The translations under genes and the position numbers were made by a program. Under the pieces are notes generated by a model. It saw only the letters and a program-made list of their open reading frames with translations, was not told the DNA's origin and ran no database searches. A stretch of DNA of 64,000 nt from Candidimonas nitroreducens (GTDB taxonomy: Bacteria; Pseudomonadota; Gammaproteobacteria; Burkholderiales; Burkholderiaceae_B): assembly GCF_002209565.1 (NCBI RefSeq), contig NZ_NJIH01000007.1, forward strand, positions 124,001 to 188,000, in the 5' to 3' direction. Shown one piece after another: positions 27,066 through 36,845 of the stretch (position 1 is the stretch's first letter; each line of letters starts with the position of its first letter).

Positions 27066-27461
27066 TCAGCCAAGTCTAAATTTGAAGATGAGCCCGCTGT
27101 CGACGCCGCGATGCACGGCACGCAAGGGCAGCCCAGAAACACGACGCAGCACGAGGCCGCACGGCGGCAAGCAGCCTGGCGCAGACGATTTCCATCGGAT
27201 TCGTGCGCCCCGGCGCCACAAGCCCGGGTAGGCAAAAAAGACGGGGAAAACGAATCGCCGCAGCACACCGGCAACCAGCAAAACTTTTGCCGCAAAGACC
27301 ACTGGGGATTAAACCGATAATGATAACTTATAATTTGGCTTTGTTAAGCCCGCGGAGAGCCCGTTAAGCTTTGTAACAGGCTCCTTTGGGCCAGGCTCCG
27401 CAAGCCCCTTCCCGGCCATCTCCCGGCCGGGCTCGCCGCTTGCTCCGACACCGGAATTCCC
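27066..27461. other. Divergent promoter region between mreB and gatC
   Basis: About 400 non-coding bases with a marked AT-rich patch near 27310-27350. The patch includes a perfect TATAAT at 27329-27334 in the direction of gatC, without a good -35 at the standard distance. A short GC-rich frame at 27111-27320 has no start signal and no family resemblance. The leader before gatC includes short inverted GC-rich repeats. Confidence 0.45.
27329..27334 (+). promoter_or_regulatory. Candidate -10 element for gatCAB
   Basis: TATAAT within an AT-rich island, 128 bases upstream of the gatC start. No matching -35 is seen at 16-18 bases, so the assignment is weak. Confidence 0.3.
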
Positions 27462-27770
27462 ATGGCCATCGACCACCAAGACGTCGCGCGCATCGCGCAG
27501 CTGGCGCGCCTCGAACTCACGCCCGACGCGGCGCAACGCGCGCTGTCCGAACTGAACGGCATCTTCGCCCTGATCCAGCAGCTGCAGGCCGTCGACACGC
27601 AAGGCATCGAGCCCATGGCTCACCCCTTGTCGGCGCACCAGGAAATCGCGCTGCGGCTGCGCAGCGACGCCGCTGCGCCCACGCACACACTGGAACAGCG
27701 CCAGGAACTCATGTCGAACTCGCCCGCCGCATCCGAAGGCCTGTTCCTGGTACCGACCGTCATCGAGTAA
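27462..27770 (+). CDS. gatC: Asp-tRNA(Asn)/Glu-tRNA(Gln) amidotransferase subunit C
   Basis: Small subunit of 102 residues that binds GatA and stabilises the GatCAB complex. Family features are DVARIAQLARLEL near the start, the FALIQQLQAVDTQGIEPMAHP segment in the middle and the C-terminal LFLVPTVIE. First gene of gatCAB, 3 bases before gatA. Confidence 0.94.
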   Translation: MAIDHQDVARIAQLARLELTPDAAQRALSELNGIFALIQQLQAVDTQGIEPMAHPLSAHQEIALRLRSDAAAPTHTLEQRQELMSNSPAASEGLFLVPTVIE

Positions 27771-27773
27771 CAC

Positions 27774-29306
27774 ATGTCCGACACTTCCGCCCTGCACACC
27801 CGCTACGACAGTATCGAAGCCCTGCGCGCGGCCTTGCGCGCCAAGGAAGTCAGCGCCCTGGAACTGGCCGACAGCGCGCTGTCGGCTGCCCAGGCCAGTT
27901 CCCTGAACGCCTTCCTGCACATTGACCCCGAACTGACGCGCGCCCAGGCCCGTGCAGCCGACGCGGCATTGGCCGCCGGCAATGCCGGGCCGCTGGCGGG
28001 CATACCCATCGCGCACAAAGATGTCTTCGTCACGCGTGGCTGGCGCACCACCGCGGCCAGCCGCATGCTCGAGCACTACACCAGTCCCTTCGACGCCACC
28101 GTGGTGCAGCGGCTGGCGCAGGCCGGCGCCGTTTCCCTGGGCAAGCTGAACTGCGACGAATTCGCCATGGGCTCGGGCAACGAGAATTCGGCCTACGGGC
28201 CGGTGCGCAATCCCTGGGATCCCGGCTGCGTGCCCGGCGGCTCTTCGGGCGGCTCGGCCGCGGCGGTTGCCGCAGGCCTAGCCGCGGCCGCCACCGGCAC
28301 CGACACGGGCGGCTCGGTGCGCCAGCCCGCCGCGCTGTGCGGCGTCAGCGGCATCAAGCCCACCTACGGCACCGTGTCGCGCTTCGGCATGGTGGCCTTC
28401 GGCTCCAGCCTGGATCAGGCCGGCCCCATCGCCCGCCATGCCCGCGACCTGCTGGAATTGCTCGACGTCATCAGCGGCTTCGACCCGCGCGATTCCACCA
28501 GCCTCGAACATTGCGACGGCGCGCCCAACCAGCCGGGCCGCGTACGCGCCGGCTTCGATGCGGCCCGCGCCGCGCAGGCCGCCGCCGGCGCCAAGCCGCT
28601 GCAAGGCCTGCGCATAGGGGTGCCGACGGAGTTTTTCAATGCCGGGCTGGCCGACGATGTGGCCCGCGCCATCGAGGCGGCGCTGCAGCACTTCGAATCG
28701 CTGGGCGCCGCCCGCGTGGCCGTCTCGCTGCCGCGCACCAGTTTGTCGATTCCGGCGTACTACGTCATCGCTCCGGCCGAGGCTTCCAGCAACCTGTCGC
28801 GCTACGACGGGGTGCGCTACGGCCACCGCGCCGCGCAATACCGCGACCTGGCCGAAATGGTCAGCCGTTCGCGCAGCGAGGGCTTCGGCCCCGAAGTCCT
28901 GCGCCGCATCATGGTCGGCACCTATGTGCTGTCGCACGGCTACTACGACGCCTACTACCTGCAGGCGCAAAAGGTGCGGCGCATGATCGTCGACGACTTC
29001 CAGCAGGCCTACGCGCAGCATTGCGACGTGATCATGGGGCCGGTCACGCCCGCCGTGGCCAAGCCCCTGGGCGTCAACCGCGACGACCCCACGGCCGACT
29101 GGCTGGCCGACGTGTACACGCTGGGCGTCAGCCTGGCGGGCCTGCCGGCGATGTCCGTGCCCTGCGGCTTCGGCGGCCCGCAAGGCCGGCTGCCGGTCGG
29201 ACTGCAGATCATCGGCGACTACTTCAGCGAAGGCCGGCTGCTGGCAATCGCCGACTGCTACCAGCAGACCACCGACTGGCATCAACGCAAACCGGAAGCG
29301 CAATGA
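27774..29306 (+). CDS. gatA: Asp-tRNA(Asn)/Glu-tRNA(Gln) amidotransferase subunit A
   Basis: Amidase-signature enzyme of 510 residues that releases ammonia from glutamine for the complex. The Ser-cisSer-Lys triad residues lie in PIAHKDVF (Lys), [14 protein letters not shown] (cis-Ser) and [16 protein letters not shown] (nucleophilic Ser). It is followed by gatB with a four-base ATGA overlap. Confidence 0.95.
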   Translation: MSDTSALHTRYDSIEALRAALRAKEVSALELADSALSAAQASSLNAFLHIDPELTRAQARAADAALAAGNAGPLAGIPIAHKDVFVTRGWRTTAASRMLEHYTSPFDATVVQRLAQAGAVSLGKLNCDEFAMGSGNENSAYGPVRNPWDPGCVPGGSSGGSAAAVAAGLAAAATGTDTGGSVRQPAALCGVSGIKPTYGTVSRFGMVAFGSSLDQAGPIARHARDLLELLDVISGFDPRDSTSLEHCDGAPNQPGRVRAGFDAARAAQAAAGAKPLQGLRIGVPTEFFNAGLADDVARAIEAALQHFESLGAARVAVSLPRTSLSIPAYYVIAPAEASSNLSRYDGVRYGHRAAQYRDLAEMVSRSRSEGFGPEVLRRIMVGTYVLSHGYYDAYYLQAQKVRRMIVDDFQQAYAQHCDVIMGPVTPAVAKPLGVNRDDPTADWLADVYTLGVSLAGLPAMSVPCGFGGPQGRLPVGLQIIGDYFSEGRLLAIADCYQQTTDWHQRKPEAQ

Positions 29307-30760
29307 TGGAATGGGAAATCGTCATCGGGCTGGAAACGCATACGCAGCTTTCCACCGCATCGAAAATATTCTCGGGCAGCAGCACGCGTTTCGGCGCGCC
29401 GCCCAATACCCAGGCCAATGAGGTCGACATGGCGCTGCCCGGCAGCCTGCCGGTCATGAACCACGACGCGGTGGATCGCGCGATCCGCCTCGGCCTGGCG
29501 ATAGGCGCAAAAATCGCGCCGCGCTCGATATTCGCCCGCAAGAATTATTTCTACCCCGACCTGCCCAAGAACTACCAGATCAGCCAGTACGAGATCCCGG
29601 TGGTGCAGGGCGGCACGCTGAGCTTTTTCGTGGGCGAGCAGGAAAAAACCATCAACATCACCCGCGCCCACCTCGAAGAGGACGCCGGCAAGCTGCTGCA
29701 CCAGGGCTACACGGGCCCGCACGGCGAATCGTCCAGCGGCGTGGATCTGAACCGCGCCGGCACGCCGCTGCTGGAAATCGTCTCGGAACCCGAAATGCGC
29801 TCGGCCGCCGAAGCCGTAGCCTATGCCCGCACACTGCACGGCCTGGTGATGTGGCTGGGCATCTGCGACGGCAACATGCAGGAAGGCTCGTTCCGGGTCG
29901 ATGCCAATGTTTCGGTGCGCCCCAAGGGCCAGGCGGAATTCGGCACGCGCAGCGAAATCAAGAACCTGAATTCCTTCCGCTTCCTCGAGCGCGCCATCCA
30001 GTACGAGGTGCGGCGCCAGATCGAGCTCATCGAGGACGGCGGCACGGTGCGCCAGGAAACACGCCTGTACGACTCCGAGCGCGACGAAACCCGCAGCATG
30101 CGCAGCAAGGAAGATGCGCACGATTACCGCTATTTCCCCGACCCCGATCTGCCGCCGCTGGTCATAGGCGCCGACTGGATCGAACAAGTGCGCGCGGCCA
30201 TGCCGGAACTGCCGGCGCACATGCGCGCGCGTTTCGAAAAAGATTTCGGCCTGAGCGGCTACGACGCCGCCCAATTGACGATGGATCGCGCCACCGCGTC
30301 CTACTTCGAAGCAGCCGCCGGCGGCCTGCCCGCGGGTCAGGCCAAGCTGGCCGCCAACTGGATCATGGGCGAAGTGGCCGCGGCCCTGCACCGCGACGAA
30401 ATCGGCGTGGCCGACTGCCCGGTGGCACCGGCGCGGCTGGCGACGCTGATCGGCCGCATCATCGACGGCACGATCTCGAACAAGATCGCCCGCGAGGTGT
30501 TTGCCGCCATGTGGGCCGGCGAGCAGCAGGGCGACCCCGACGCCATCATCGAGGCTCGGGGCCTGCGCCAGATCAGCGACAGCGGTGCGATCGGCGCGAT
30601 GATAGACGAGGTGCTGGCGGCCCACCCCGCCGTGGTCGAGGAATACCGCGCCGGCAAGCAGAAGGCCTTCAATTCACTGGTCGGCCAGATCATGAAGGCG
30701 GCCAAGGGCAAGGCCAACCCGCAGCAGGTCAACGAGCTGCTGAAGCAGAAGCTGGGCTGA
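29303..30760 (+). CDS. gatB: Asp-tRNA(Asn)/Glu-tRNA(Gln) amidotransferase subunit B
   Basis: Subunit of 485 residues that phosphorylates and amidates the misacylated tRNA. Landmarks are the opening [33 protein letters not shown], the [20 protein letters not shown] segment of the catalytic cradle and the C-terminal GatB/YqeY domain. ATG 29303 lies inside the gatA stop; a second ATG follows at once at 29306. A long open frame continues upstream of this start but lies within gatA and is not coding. Confidence 0.95.
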   Translation: MMEWEIVIGLETHTQLSTASKIFSGSSTRFGAPPNTQANEVDMALPGSLPVMNHDAVDRAIRLGLAIGAKIAPRSIFARKNYFYPDLPKNYQISQYEIPVVQGGTLSFFVGEQEKTINITRAHLEEDAGKLLHQGYTGPHGESSSGVDLNRAGTPLLEIVSEPEMRSAAEAVAYARTLHGLVMWLGICDGNMQEGSFRVDANVSVRPKGQAEFGTRSEIKNLNSFRFLERAIQYEVRRQIELIEDGGTVRQETRLYDSERDETRSMRSKEDAHDYRYFPDPDLPPLVIGADWIEQVRAAMPELPAHMRARFEKDFGLSGYDAAQLTMDRATASYFEAAAGGLPAGQAKLAANWIMGEVAAALHRDEIGVADCPVAPARLATLIGRIIDGTISNKIAREVFAAMWAGEQQGDPDAIIEARGLRQISDSGAIGAMIDEVLAAHPAVVEEYRAGKQKAFNSLVGQIMKAAKGKANPQQVNELLKQKLG

Positions 30761-30986
30761 GGAATTGCCTGAATTGCCCGCGCATTACCCGAAAGCCCGG
30801 CCCGCTTTCGACCAAAGAGCCCCGGCACCCTTACCCTGGTCATAGGGTAGGCGCGAACCGGCGCCCGGCCCGCGATGCGGGCGGGCGCCGCCACGTGGCC
30901 GGCCATGGCCCGTGCACCTGTTGCCCCGCCTCGAGCACGCGCCGACACGGCGCATGCTTCGGAAAGCAGGGAGCCTTCTTCCGCCG

Positions 30987-31787
30987 CTACCCGCCGAAGC
31001 GGAAGCTCGACGCCGTGATGGCGCCAAAGGCGTTGTCTTCGTGATACACACAGGTGGCCGGCTCTTCGCCGGCCGCGACGGCGGCCACCATCAGGGGGAT
31101 CAGGTGGTCTTCGCGCGGATGCGCCATGCGCGCCGAGGGCGCCTGCTGCCAGTCCAGCAAACGCTCGGCGCGCTGCGCCGGCGGGCCGTTCACCACCACA
31201 TCCTGCAGCCAGGCGTCGAAGCGCGCCGAAGGCACGCGGCCCGGCTCGCCCAGGCCGCGCAGGTTGTGATAGCTCAGGCCGCTGCCCAGGATCAGCACGC
31301 CCTCGTCGCGCAGCGGCGCCAGGGCGCGGCCCAGCGCGATATGCCGCGCCGGGTCGTAGCCGGCGTCGATGGACAGCTGCACCATGGGCACATCGGCCTT
31401 GGGGTACATTACCGCCATGGGGACGAAGGCGCCGTGATCGAAGCCGCGCTGGGCATCCAGACCGTTTTCCAGCCCCGCCTGGTTCAGCAATTGCTGCACG
31501 CGTGCGGCCAGTGCCGGAGAGCCCGGCGCCGGATACTGGATCTGGTAGGTATGCGCCGGAAAGCCGTAATAGTCGTACAGCATGGGCGGCCGCGGGTTGG
31601 ACTGGATGCCGAAGCCGCCACGGACTTCCCAGTGCGCCGAGACCATCAGCACGGCGCTGGGCGTGGCCGGCAGCTGGGCCGGCAATTCACGCAGCGACGC
31701 CGCCAAGCGCGCATAGCCCTGCTGCGCCTCGGGCATGTACGGCCAGGGGCCGCCGCCATGCGAAATGAAATAAACCGGCATGTTCAT
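30987..31787 (-). CDS. LigB/DODA-type extradiol dioxygenase family protein (YgiD-like)
   Basis: Protein of 266 residues of the class III extradiol dioxygenase fold. Conserved histidines appear in ISHGGGP (His10), SAHWE (His52), FDHGAF (His118), SYHNL (His174) and EDHLIP (His228), as in YgiD/4,5-DOPA dioxygenase relatives that bind Zn or Fe. The start ATG 31787 has GGGAG upstream. It probably forms an operon with the DoxX gene upstream (14 bases apart) and is divergent from a LysR regulator. The natural substrate of this group is uncertain. Confidence 0.9.
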   Translation of the reverse strand: MNMPVYFISHGGGPWPYMPEAQQGYARLAASLRELPAQLPATPSAVLMVSAHWEVRGGFGIQSNPRPPMLYDYYGFPAHTYQIQYPAPGSPALAARVQQLLNQAGLENGLDAQRGFDHGAFVPMAVMYPKADVPMVQLSIDAGYDPARHIALGRALAPLRDEGVLILGSGLSYHNLRGLGEPGRVPSARFDAWLQDVVVNGPPAQRAERLLDWQQAPSARMAHPREDHLIPLMVAAVAAGEEPATCVYHEDNAFGAITASSFRFGG

Positions 31788-31801
31788 TTGAATACTCCCG
31801 C

Positions 31802-32212
31802 CTAGGCCTTCCTGCGCGCGGCGTCCAGGCTCCATGCCCCGCCGCCGGCCGCAGCCAGGAACAGGAATATGAAGCAGTACAGCACCGCGGCCTCGCCGCC
31901 ATTGAGTATGGGCAGCAAGGCATGGCCGCCGCCGCCGACGTGGCCCATGAAATAAGCGAAGGCCATTTCACCGGAAGCGATGAAGGCGGCAATCCGCGTG
32001 AACAGGCCCAGAATCAGCAATATGCCGGCCACCACTTCGATGACGCCAGCCAGGCCCATCAAGGAAAACAGCTGCAGATTGTCGAAATAGGCCACGTGCG
32101 GCACATGGAACAGCTTCGAGCAGCCGTGCAGCAGGAATACGTAGCCGGCGACGATGCGCAGCAGCGCCTGCGCGCGAGCGGCCCAAAGTTGGCAATTAGC
32201 GTCGGATGTCAT
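31802..32212 (-). CDS. DoxX-family membrane protein
   Basis: Four-span membrane protein of 136 residues with the family opening LLRIVAGYVFLLHGCSKLF and glycine-rich later spans (GVIEVVAGILLILGLF). AGGAGG precedes ATG 32212. DoxX proteins occur beside redox and quinone-linked genes; pairing with a LigB dioxygenase and a divergent LysR gene is common in proteobacteria. Probably co-regulated by that LysR protein. Confidence 0.88.
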   Translation of the reverse strand: MTSDANCQLWAARAQALLRIVAGYVFLLHGCSKLFHVPHVAYFDNLQLFSLMGLAGVIEVVAGILLILGLFTRIAAFIASGEMAFAYFMGHVGGGGHALLPILNGGEAAVLYCFIFLFLAAAGGGAWSLDAARRKA

Positions 32213-32479
32213 GGAACTTCCTCCTGAAGGGGGGAGAGAAATGCAAGCGGGCACCATGCCCGGCTCGCCCAGGCAGGCTTCCGGCCGATTCCGGAACCTG
32301 GCACAGGTACAGGCAACACCGGACAAGCGGCCCGACAGCCAGGCCCGCGACAAGGCACGCCAGGCTCCAGGCCACTTGTTCCGTACTTTCTATGAAGTAA
32401 AGTTTATTGAAATCCTACCAAGAAATATATACATCAATTATTATCGATTCATTTCCTTACAAGAAATGATCGCTACAGC
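32213..32479. promoter_or_regulatory. Divergent promoter region of doxX-like and lysR genes
   Basis: The last hundred bases before the LysR gene are strikingly AT-rich. A dyad ACTT-N6-AAGT occurs at about 32385-32400, a possible LysR-type site. No hexamers are assigned with confidence. Confidence 0.35.
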
Positions 32480-33388
32480 ATGGACACACTGCTCAGCCTC
32501 AAAGTCTTCTGCGAAATCGCCGCCGGCGGCAGTTTCGTGTCGGCCGCCCGGCGCCTGGCGCTGTCGGCGCCCATGGCCAGCAAACATGTAGCGCATCTGG
32601 AAAAATACCTGGGCGTGCGGCTGCTGAACCGCAGCAGCCGGCGCGTCAGCCTGACCGAGGCCGGCGCGCTGTATTACGAGCAGTGCAGGGCCGCGCTGGA
32701 AACGCTGTCGCTGGCCGAAGTGGCCATAGGCCGCAGCGTCGAGGCGCCCCAGGGCGTGCTGCGCATCACCGCGCCGGTGTGGTTCGCCCATCCACGCGTG
32801 GTGCGGGTCATGGCCGCCTACAAACAGCGCTATCCGGGGGTCGTGCCCGACCTGCACTTCTCCAACCGCAAGGCCGATCTGGCGGCCGAGGGCTATGACC
32901 TGGCCCTGCGCGTCACGCGCGACCCTTCCGCACACCTGATCGTGCGGCGCATCTGCCGGGTGCCCTTCTACCTGGTCGCCGCCCCCGCCTACCTGGCGCC
33001 GCACGGGGTTCCGGCCGCGCCGGCCGACTTGGCCGCCTACGGCGGCATCCTGCCCAATTACCTGCCGGCCGAAGGCTTCGAGCTCGACGGCCCCAAAGGC
33101 AAGGCGCTGATCCGCCTGGCGCCGCTGATGCGCTCGGACGACACCACCTTCTCGTACCAGGCGGTGCGGGCCGGCGCCGGCATCGGCTTCCTGCCCTCGT
33201 GGCTGGTCGACGCGGATCTGCGCAGCGGCGCGCTGCTGCGCGTGCTGCCGCAATACAGCCAGGCGCCGCAGGAACTGTACGCCACTTACATCAGCCGCCA
33301 GTACCTGACGCCCAAGGTGCGCAGCTTCATCGACTTCCTGGCCGAGCCCGAATGCCGCGCCATGCTCGAGGACAGCGCGACCGGCTAG
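32480..33388 (+). CDS. LysR-family transcriptional regulator
   Basis: Regulator of 302 residues. The N-terminal winged helix-turn-helix (LKVFCEIAAGGSFVSAARRL) is followed by the LysR substrate-binding domain from about residue 90. It stands opposite the DoxX/dioxygenase pair and probably controls it. Its closest resemblance is to the subgroup acting on neighbouring quinone/redox genes, but the effector is unknown. Confidence 0.92.
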   Translation: MDTLLSLKVFCEIAAGGSFVSAARRLALSAPMASKHVAHLEKYLGVRLLNRSSRRVSLTEAGALYYEQCRAALETLSLAEVAIGRSVEAPQGVLRITAPVWFAHPRVVRVMAAYKQRYPGVVPDLHFSNRKADLAAEGYDLALRVTRDPSAHLIVRRICRVPFYLVAAPAYLAPHGVPAAPADLAAYGGILPNYLPAEGFELDGPKGKALIRLAPLMRSDDTTFSYQAVRAGAGIGFLPSWLVDADLRSGALLRVLPQYSQAPQELYATYISRQYLTPKVRSFIDFLAEPECRAMLEDSATG

Positions 33389-33599
33389 ACCCCGGCCCAG
33401 CGCCGCGCAGCGATGGCGCGTTCACGGCCATGGCAGGCATCCAGGCCCGCCGCGGCGCGTCGATGGCGCCCGCCTCCGCCGGGCTTGCGCCGGGAAGGGC
33501 CGGAATCCTCCATAATGACGCTTTTGTCTCTTTTGTCTCTTTTGTTTTACCGCTTTTGTCCGAAGACGCGACTCCACCTGCCTCCACTACCGACACACC

Positions 33600-34274
33600 A
33601 TGACAGACTCCGCCCAGAACCGCAATGAATTCGTCCGCTACTCCCTGCAGCAAGGGGTGCTGCGCTTCGGGCAGTTCAAGGTCAAGTCGGGGCGCCTGAG
33701 CCCGTATTTCTTCAATGCAGGCCTGTTCAACACCGGCCTGTCGATGGGACGCCTGGCCGCCTTCTATGCCCAGGCGCTGGTGGACTCGGGCCTGGAATTC
33801 GACATGCTGTTCGGGCCGGCCTACAAGGGCATACCGCTGGCGGCGGCGACCGCCATCGCGCTGGCCAATCATCCCGCCCGCGCCGGCCGCGACGTGCCCT
33901 ACGCCTACAACCGCAAAGAGGCCAAGGATCACGGCGAAGGTGGCTCTCTGGTGGGTGCGCCGCTGGCCGGCCGCGTGGTGATCATCGACGACGTCATCAC
34001 CGCCGGCACCTCGGTGCGCGAGTCGGTCGACATCATCCGCCATGCGGGGGCCCAGCCCGCTGCCGTACTGATCGCCCTGGATCGCATGGAGCGCGCCGGC
34101 GCCGACGACGCCCTGTCGGCCCATTCGGCCGTGCAGGACGTAAGCGCCACCTACAACATGCCGGTGGTCAGCATCGCCTCGCTTGCCGACATCATGGCCG
34201 TGCTGGAAGGCGACCCGCAACTGGCCAAGCACCGCGGCGCGGTTGCCGCCTACCGCGACCGATACGGCGTATGA
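33600..34274 (+). CDS. pyrE: Orotate phosphoribosyltransferase PyrE
   Basis: Pyrimidine-biosynthesis enzyme of 224 residues that converts orotate and PRPP into OMP. It has the family start [20 protein letters not shown], the [13 protein letters not shown] flexible loop and the PRPP-binding motif [16 protein letters not shown] 33600 lies after a leader with three TCTTTTG repeats (about 33524-33545). xth follows after 142 bases. Confidence 0.95.
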   Translation: MTDSAQNRNEFVRYSLQQGVLRFGQFKVKSGRLSPYFFNAGLFNTGLSMGRLAAFYAQALVDSGLEFDMLFGPAYKGIPLAAATAIALANHPARAGRDVPYAYNRKEAKDHGEGGSLVGAPLAGRVVIIDDVITAGTSVRESVDIIRHAGAQPAAVLIALDRMERAGADDALSAHSAVQDVSATYNMPVVSIASLADIMAVLEGDPQLAKHRGAVAAYRDRYGV

Positions 34275-34416
34275 ACGCAGCCGTCCAGCCCGGCGCGAAG
34301 CACGCGGCCTCTTCGAGAGCACGCGCCTCACGGCGGCAGTAGGGCCTGCCGCGCCCGAGCCCACGGATGCGGCCCGACCTCGCCCACACCTACAACATAG
34401 ACAAGGAACCAGCACC

Positions 34417-35208
34417 ATGCGCATCGTCTCGCTCAATGTCAACGGCATCCGCTCGGCCTTCCGCAAAGGCCTGCCCACCTGGCTCGCGGCCCAAGGCGCG
34501 GATGTAGTGTGCCTGCAGGAAATCAAGATCCACGCCGACGACCTCAGCGACGAGCTGTTGCATCCAGCAGGCTACACGGGCCACTTCAACCACGCGCAGA
34601 AAAAAGGCTACAGCGGCGTCGGGCTGTACATGGCCCAGCCGGCCGAGACGCTCGTCGACGGCATGCAGAACCAGGAATTCGACGGCGAGGGCCGCATCAT
34701 CCGCGCCGACTGGAAAGACGTAAGTGTAATCAGCGCCTACCTGCCCTCCGGATCCAGCGGCGACGAACGCCAGCAGGCCAAATACCGCTTCCTGGATCAT
34801 TTCGCCCCCTGGCTCGACGGCCTCATGCAGGAACACCGCAAGTCGGGCCGCGAATTCATCGTCTGCGGCGACTGGAACATCGCCCACCAGGAAATCGACC
34901 TGAAGAACTGGAAGGGCAATATGAAGAACAGCGGCTTCCTGCCCGAAGAACGCGCCTGGCTCAGCAAGGTGCTGGGCGACATGGGCTGGGTCGACGTCTA
35001 CCGCAAGCTGCACCCCGACACCACCGGCGAGGCCTACACCTGGTGGAGCAACCGCGGCCAGGCCTGGGCCAAGAATGTCGGGTGGCGCATCGACTACCAC
35101 GTCGCCACCCCAGGCATCGCCGCCCGCGCAAGCGCCGCGTCCATCTACAAGGACGAGCGCTTCAGCGACCACGCGCCCCTGACCATCGACTACGACGCGG
35201 CGCTGTGA
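34417..35208 (+). CDS. xth: Exodeoxyribonuclease III
   Basis: Endonuclease/exonuclease/phosphatase-fold repair enzyme of 263 residues acting at abasic sites. Conserved segments are SLNVNGIRSA, VVCLQEIKI (metal-binding Glu), FIVCGDWNIAHQEIDLKN and the final FSDHAPL with catalytic His. AAGGAA precedes ATG 34417. A longer upstream frame exists but lies outside the family length. Confidence 0.94.
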   Translation: MRIVSLNVNGIRSAFRKGLPTWLAAQGADVVCLQEIKIHADDLSDELLHPAGYTGHFNHAQKKGYSGVGLYMAQPAETLVDGMQNQEFDGEGRIIRADWKDVSVISAYLPSGSSGDERQQAKYRFLDHFAPWLDGLMQEHRKSGREFIVCGDWNIAHQEIDLKNWKGNMKNSGFLPEERAWLSKVLGDMGWVDVYRKLHPDTTGEAYTWWSNRGQAWAKNVGWRIDYHVATPGIAARASAASIYKDERFSDHAPLTIDYDAAL

Positions 35209-35696
35209 ATGCGCCGACGCCCGTGCAAACTCGTATGAAAAGGAGCCTGTCATGCGAGAGCTGCCCCCCATCCACCCCGGGGGAAATCGCGCACGGGAAG
35301 CGCGCAACAAGTGCCGATACCGACCCGCGCCCGCGCCCGCGCCGCTATCTTGGCTTGTCCCACGGCTACTGGCTGCGCGGCCAGGCCCGCTACGACACCG
35401 GGCGGGCCCAATCCGCCATGGCCGGCGTGCCGGCGCGCATTCGCCGGTGCGACGCAACGGCGGCCTAGTGTCGTACCCGGCCCATGGATCAGCCAGACAG
35501 AAGATTATGGAACCCGAAGATCCCACAGCGTAACAGTGCAAAAGCGCTAGCCCGCTCAATAAGAACAAGTGGATCCCGGGTCAAGAGGCGCCCCGCCAAG
35601 GGTGGCCGGTAGCCTGTTCCAGTATGATGGATCTTGCGATTCATTTTCGACGCATTTTCTACTATGGCCGGGCCTGCCGGCTACACGAGCTTTGTC
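35209..35696. other. Region of uncertain coding content between xth and the transglutaminase gene
   Basis: About 490 bases. One frame, 35235-35468, keeps GC-rich third positions and is listed separately. A second frame at 35252-35533 has AAAAGGAG before its ATG but poor codon bias. The rest shows nothing I can identify. Confidence 0.4.
35235..35468 (+). CDS. Possible small hypothetical protein (77 aa)
   Basis: ATG at 35235 to TAG at 35468. Codon third positions are strongly GC-rich from about residue 28 onward, and the segment RYLGLSHGYWLRGQARYD looks protein-like rather than random. There is no clear ribosome-binding site and I recognise no family. It could be an Arg-rich small protein or the tail of a decayed gene. 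It follows xth by 26 bases. Confidence 0.3.
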   Translation: MKRSLSCESCPPSTPGEIAHGKRATSADTDPRPRPRRYLGLSHGYWLRGQARYDTGRAQSAMAGVPARIRRCDATAA

Positions 35697-36365
35697 ATGC
35701 AGAATCCCACCCTTTCGCCCACCGCCCTGATCGACAGCGATCATCCCGACGTGCAGGCTTTTGCGCGCCGCCATCTGCGCGACAACACCAAGGACACCGC
35801 GGTGGCGCTGTACTACGCGGTGCGCGACGGTTTCCGCTACGACCCCTACCGCCTCGACCTGTCGCCGGCCGGCATGCGCGCCAGCTCGGTGCTGGCGCAG
35901 GGCTATGGCTGGTGCGTGCCCAAGGCCGCGCTGCTGGCCGCAGCATGCCGGGCCGCCGGCATACCGGCCCGGGTCGGCTATGCCGACGTGCGCAACCACA
36001 TGAGCACCGAGCGCATGCGCCGGACCATGGACGGCGATGTCTTCATCTGGCACGGCTACACCGACATCCAGCTCGACGGCGCCTGGCGCAAGGCCACGCC
36101 GGCCTTCAACATCGAACTGTGCGAGCGCTTCGGCCTGCTGCCGCTGGAATTCGACGGTACACAGGATTCCATCTACCACCCCTACGACCGGGCCGGCAAC
36201 CGGCACATGGAATACATCCGGCAACGCGGCGCCTTCGACGACATGCCCCTGGAACAGATCGCCGCCGACTTCCGTCGCACCTACCCCAGGTGGCTGGAAC
36301 AGGCCTCGCCCCTGCGCGGCGCCGACTTCATGAACGACGTGGCGCGGGAAGGCCCGCCAGACTAA
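35697..36365 (+). CDS. Transglutaminase-like cysteine-protease-fold protein
   Basis: Protein of about 222 residues with a transglutaminase-like core. The nucleophile is probably Cys73 in GWCVPKA and the histidine His119 in WHGYTDI; the third residue of the triad is not obvious, since the expected D-P-T reads ATPAF. Such proteins act as proteases, amidases or peptidoglycan-linked enzymes; no substrate is implied here. The start is uncertain: ATG 35697 is used, with ATG 35664 and TTG 35634 in frame upstream. It is the last gene before the low-GC island. Confidence 0.8.
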   Translation: MQNPTLSPTALIDSDHPDVQAFARRHLRDNTKDTAVALYYAVRDGFRYDPYRLDLSPAGMRASSVLAQGYGWCVPKAALLAAACRAAGIPARVGYADVRNHMSTERMRRTMDGDVFIWHGYTDIQLDGAWRKATPAFNIELCERFGLLPLEFDGTQDSIYHPYDRAGNRHMEYIRQRGAFDDMPLEQIAADFRRTYPRWLEQASPLRGADFMNDVAREGPPD

Positions 36366-36393
36366 TCTGGCTAGTATCCTGCCGCAAAAATAA

Positions 36394-36696
36394 ATTCGAC
36401 AATACCAATTGAGCGCTGCCCGCAATACGCTGCATCATGCCACGAAGGACGTAACAGACGAGACATTTGACTTTCCGCATATATCCATGGCAGGGCAAGC
36501 GTAGGGCTTCGCCATCGAGTCAGCTATCAATATCACAAACAATGCGTTGCAATTGCGCGGATCTTCCGGCTACGGAAGAGTCTTCCCCACAGAAGGACAG
36601 GCATGGAATTCCCGCATGTTTACCATCACTGGCGGCACCGCACGGATTTTGCGCACGCAAATTGCGCCACTAGTGCGGGGACTGAAGCTTCCATAG
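36394..36696 (+). pseudogene. Acyl-CoA dehydrogenase C-terminal relic with internal stop
   Basis: About 100 codons in one frame resemble the last helical domain of acyl-CoA dehydrogenases: YQLSAARNTLHHA, then after a TAG at 36502-36504 the stretch NALQLRGSSGYGRVFP and MFTITGGTARILRTQIAP, which match the usual ALQ-hGG-GY and ft-i-GGTaeI-R motifs. The fragment stops at TAG 36694-36696. The N-terminal three quarters are missing and the region begins right after the transglutaminase gene. It marks the left edge of the island and is in the opposite direction to the island operon. Confidence 0.7.
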
Positions 36697-36845
36697 ACGC
36701 GCGACGGCTATTCGTGACGAAACAAAGCTGGATAAAAGAAATATGCCGCATCCACAAGGCAGTTCGAAGCACTCTCCCCCTTACCGAACACCTACCTCTG
36801 ACCGGCGAACTCGAGCTCGGCTTTCTGGAAAAACACCGCATCAGA

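Noticed and set aside
35252-35533. 93-codon frame with AAAAGGAG before ATG after xth
   Set aside because: Codon third positions are not GC-biased and the product is Pro/Arg-rich noise; the overlapping frame at 35235 looks more coding-like.
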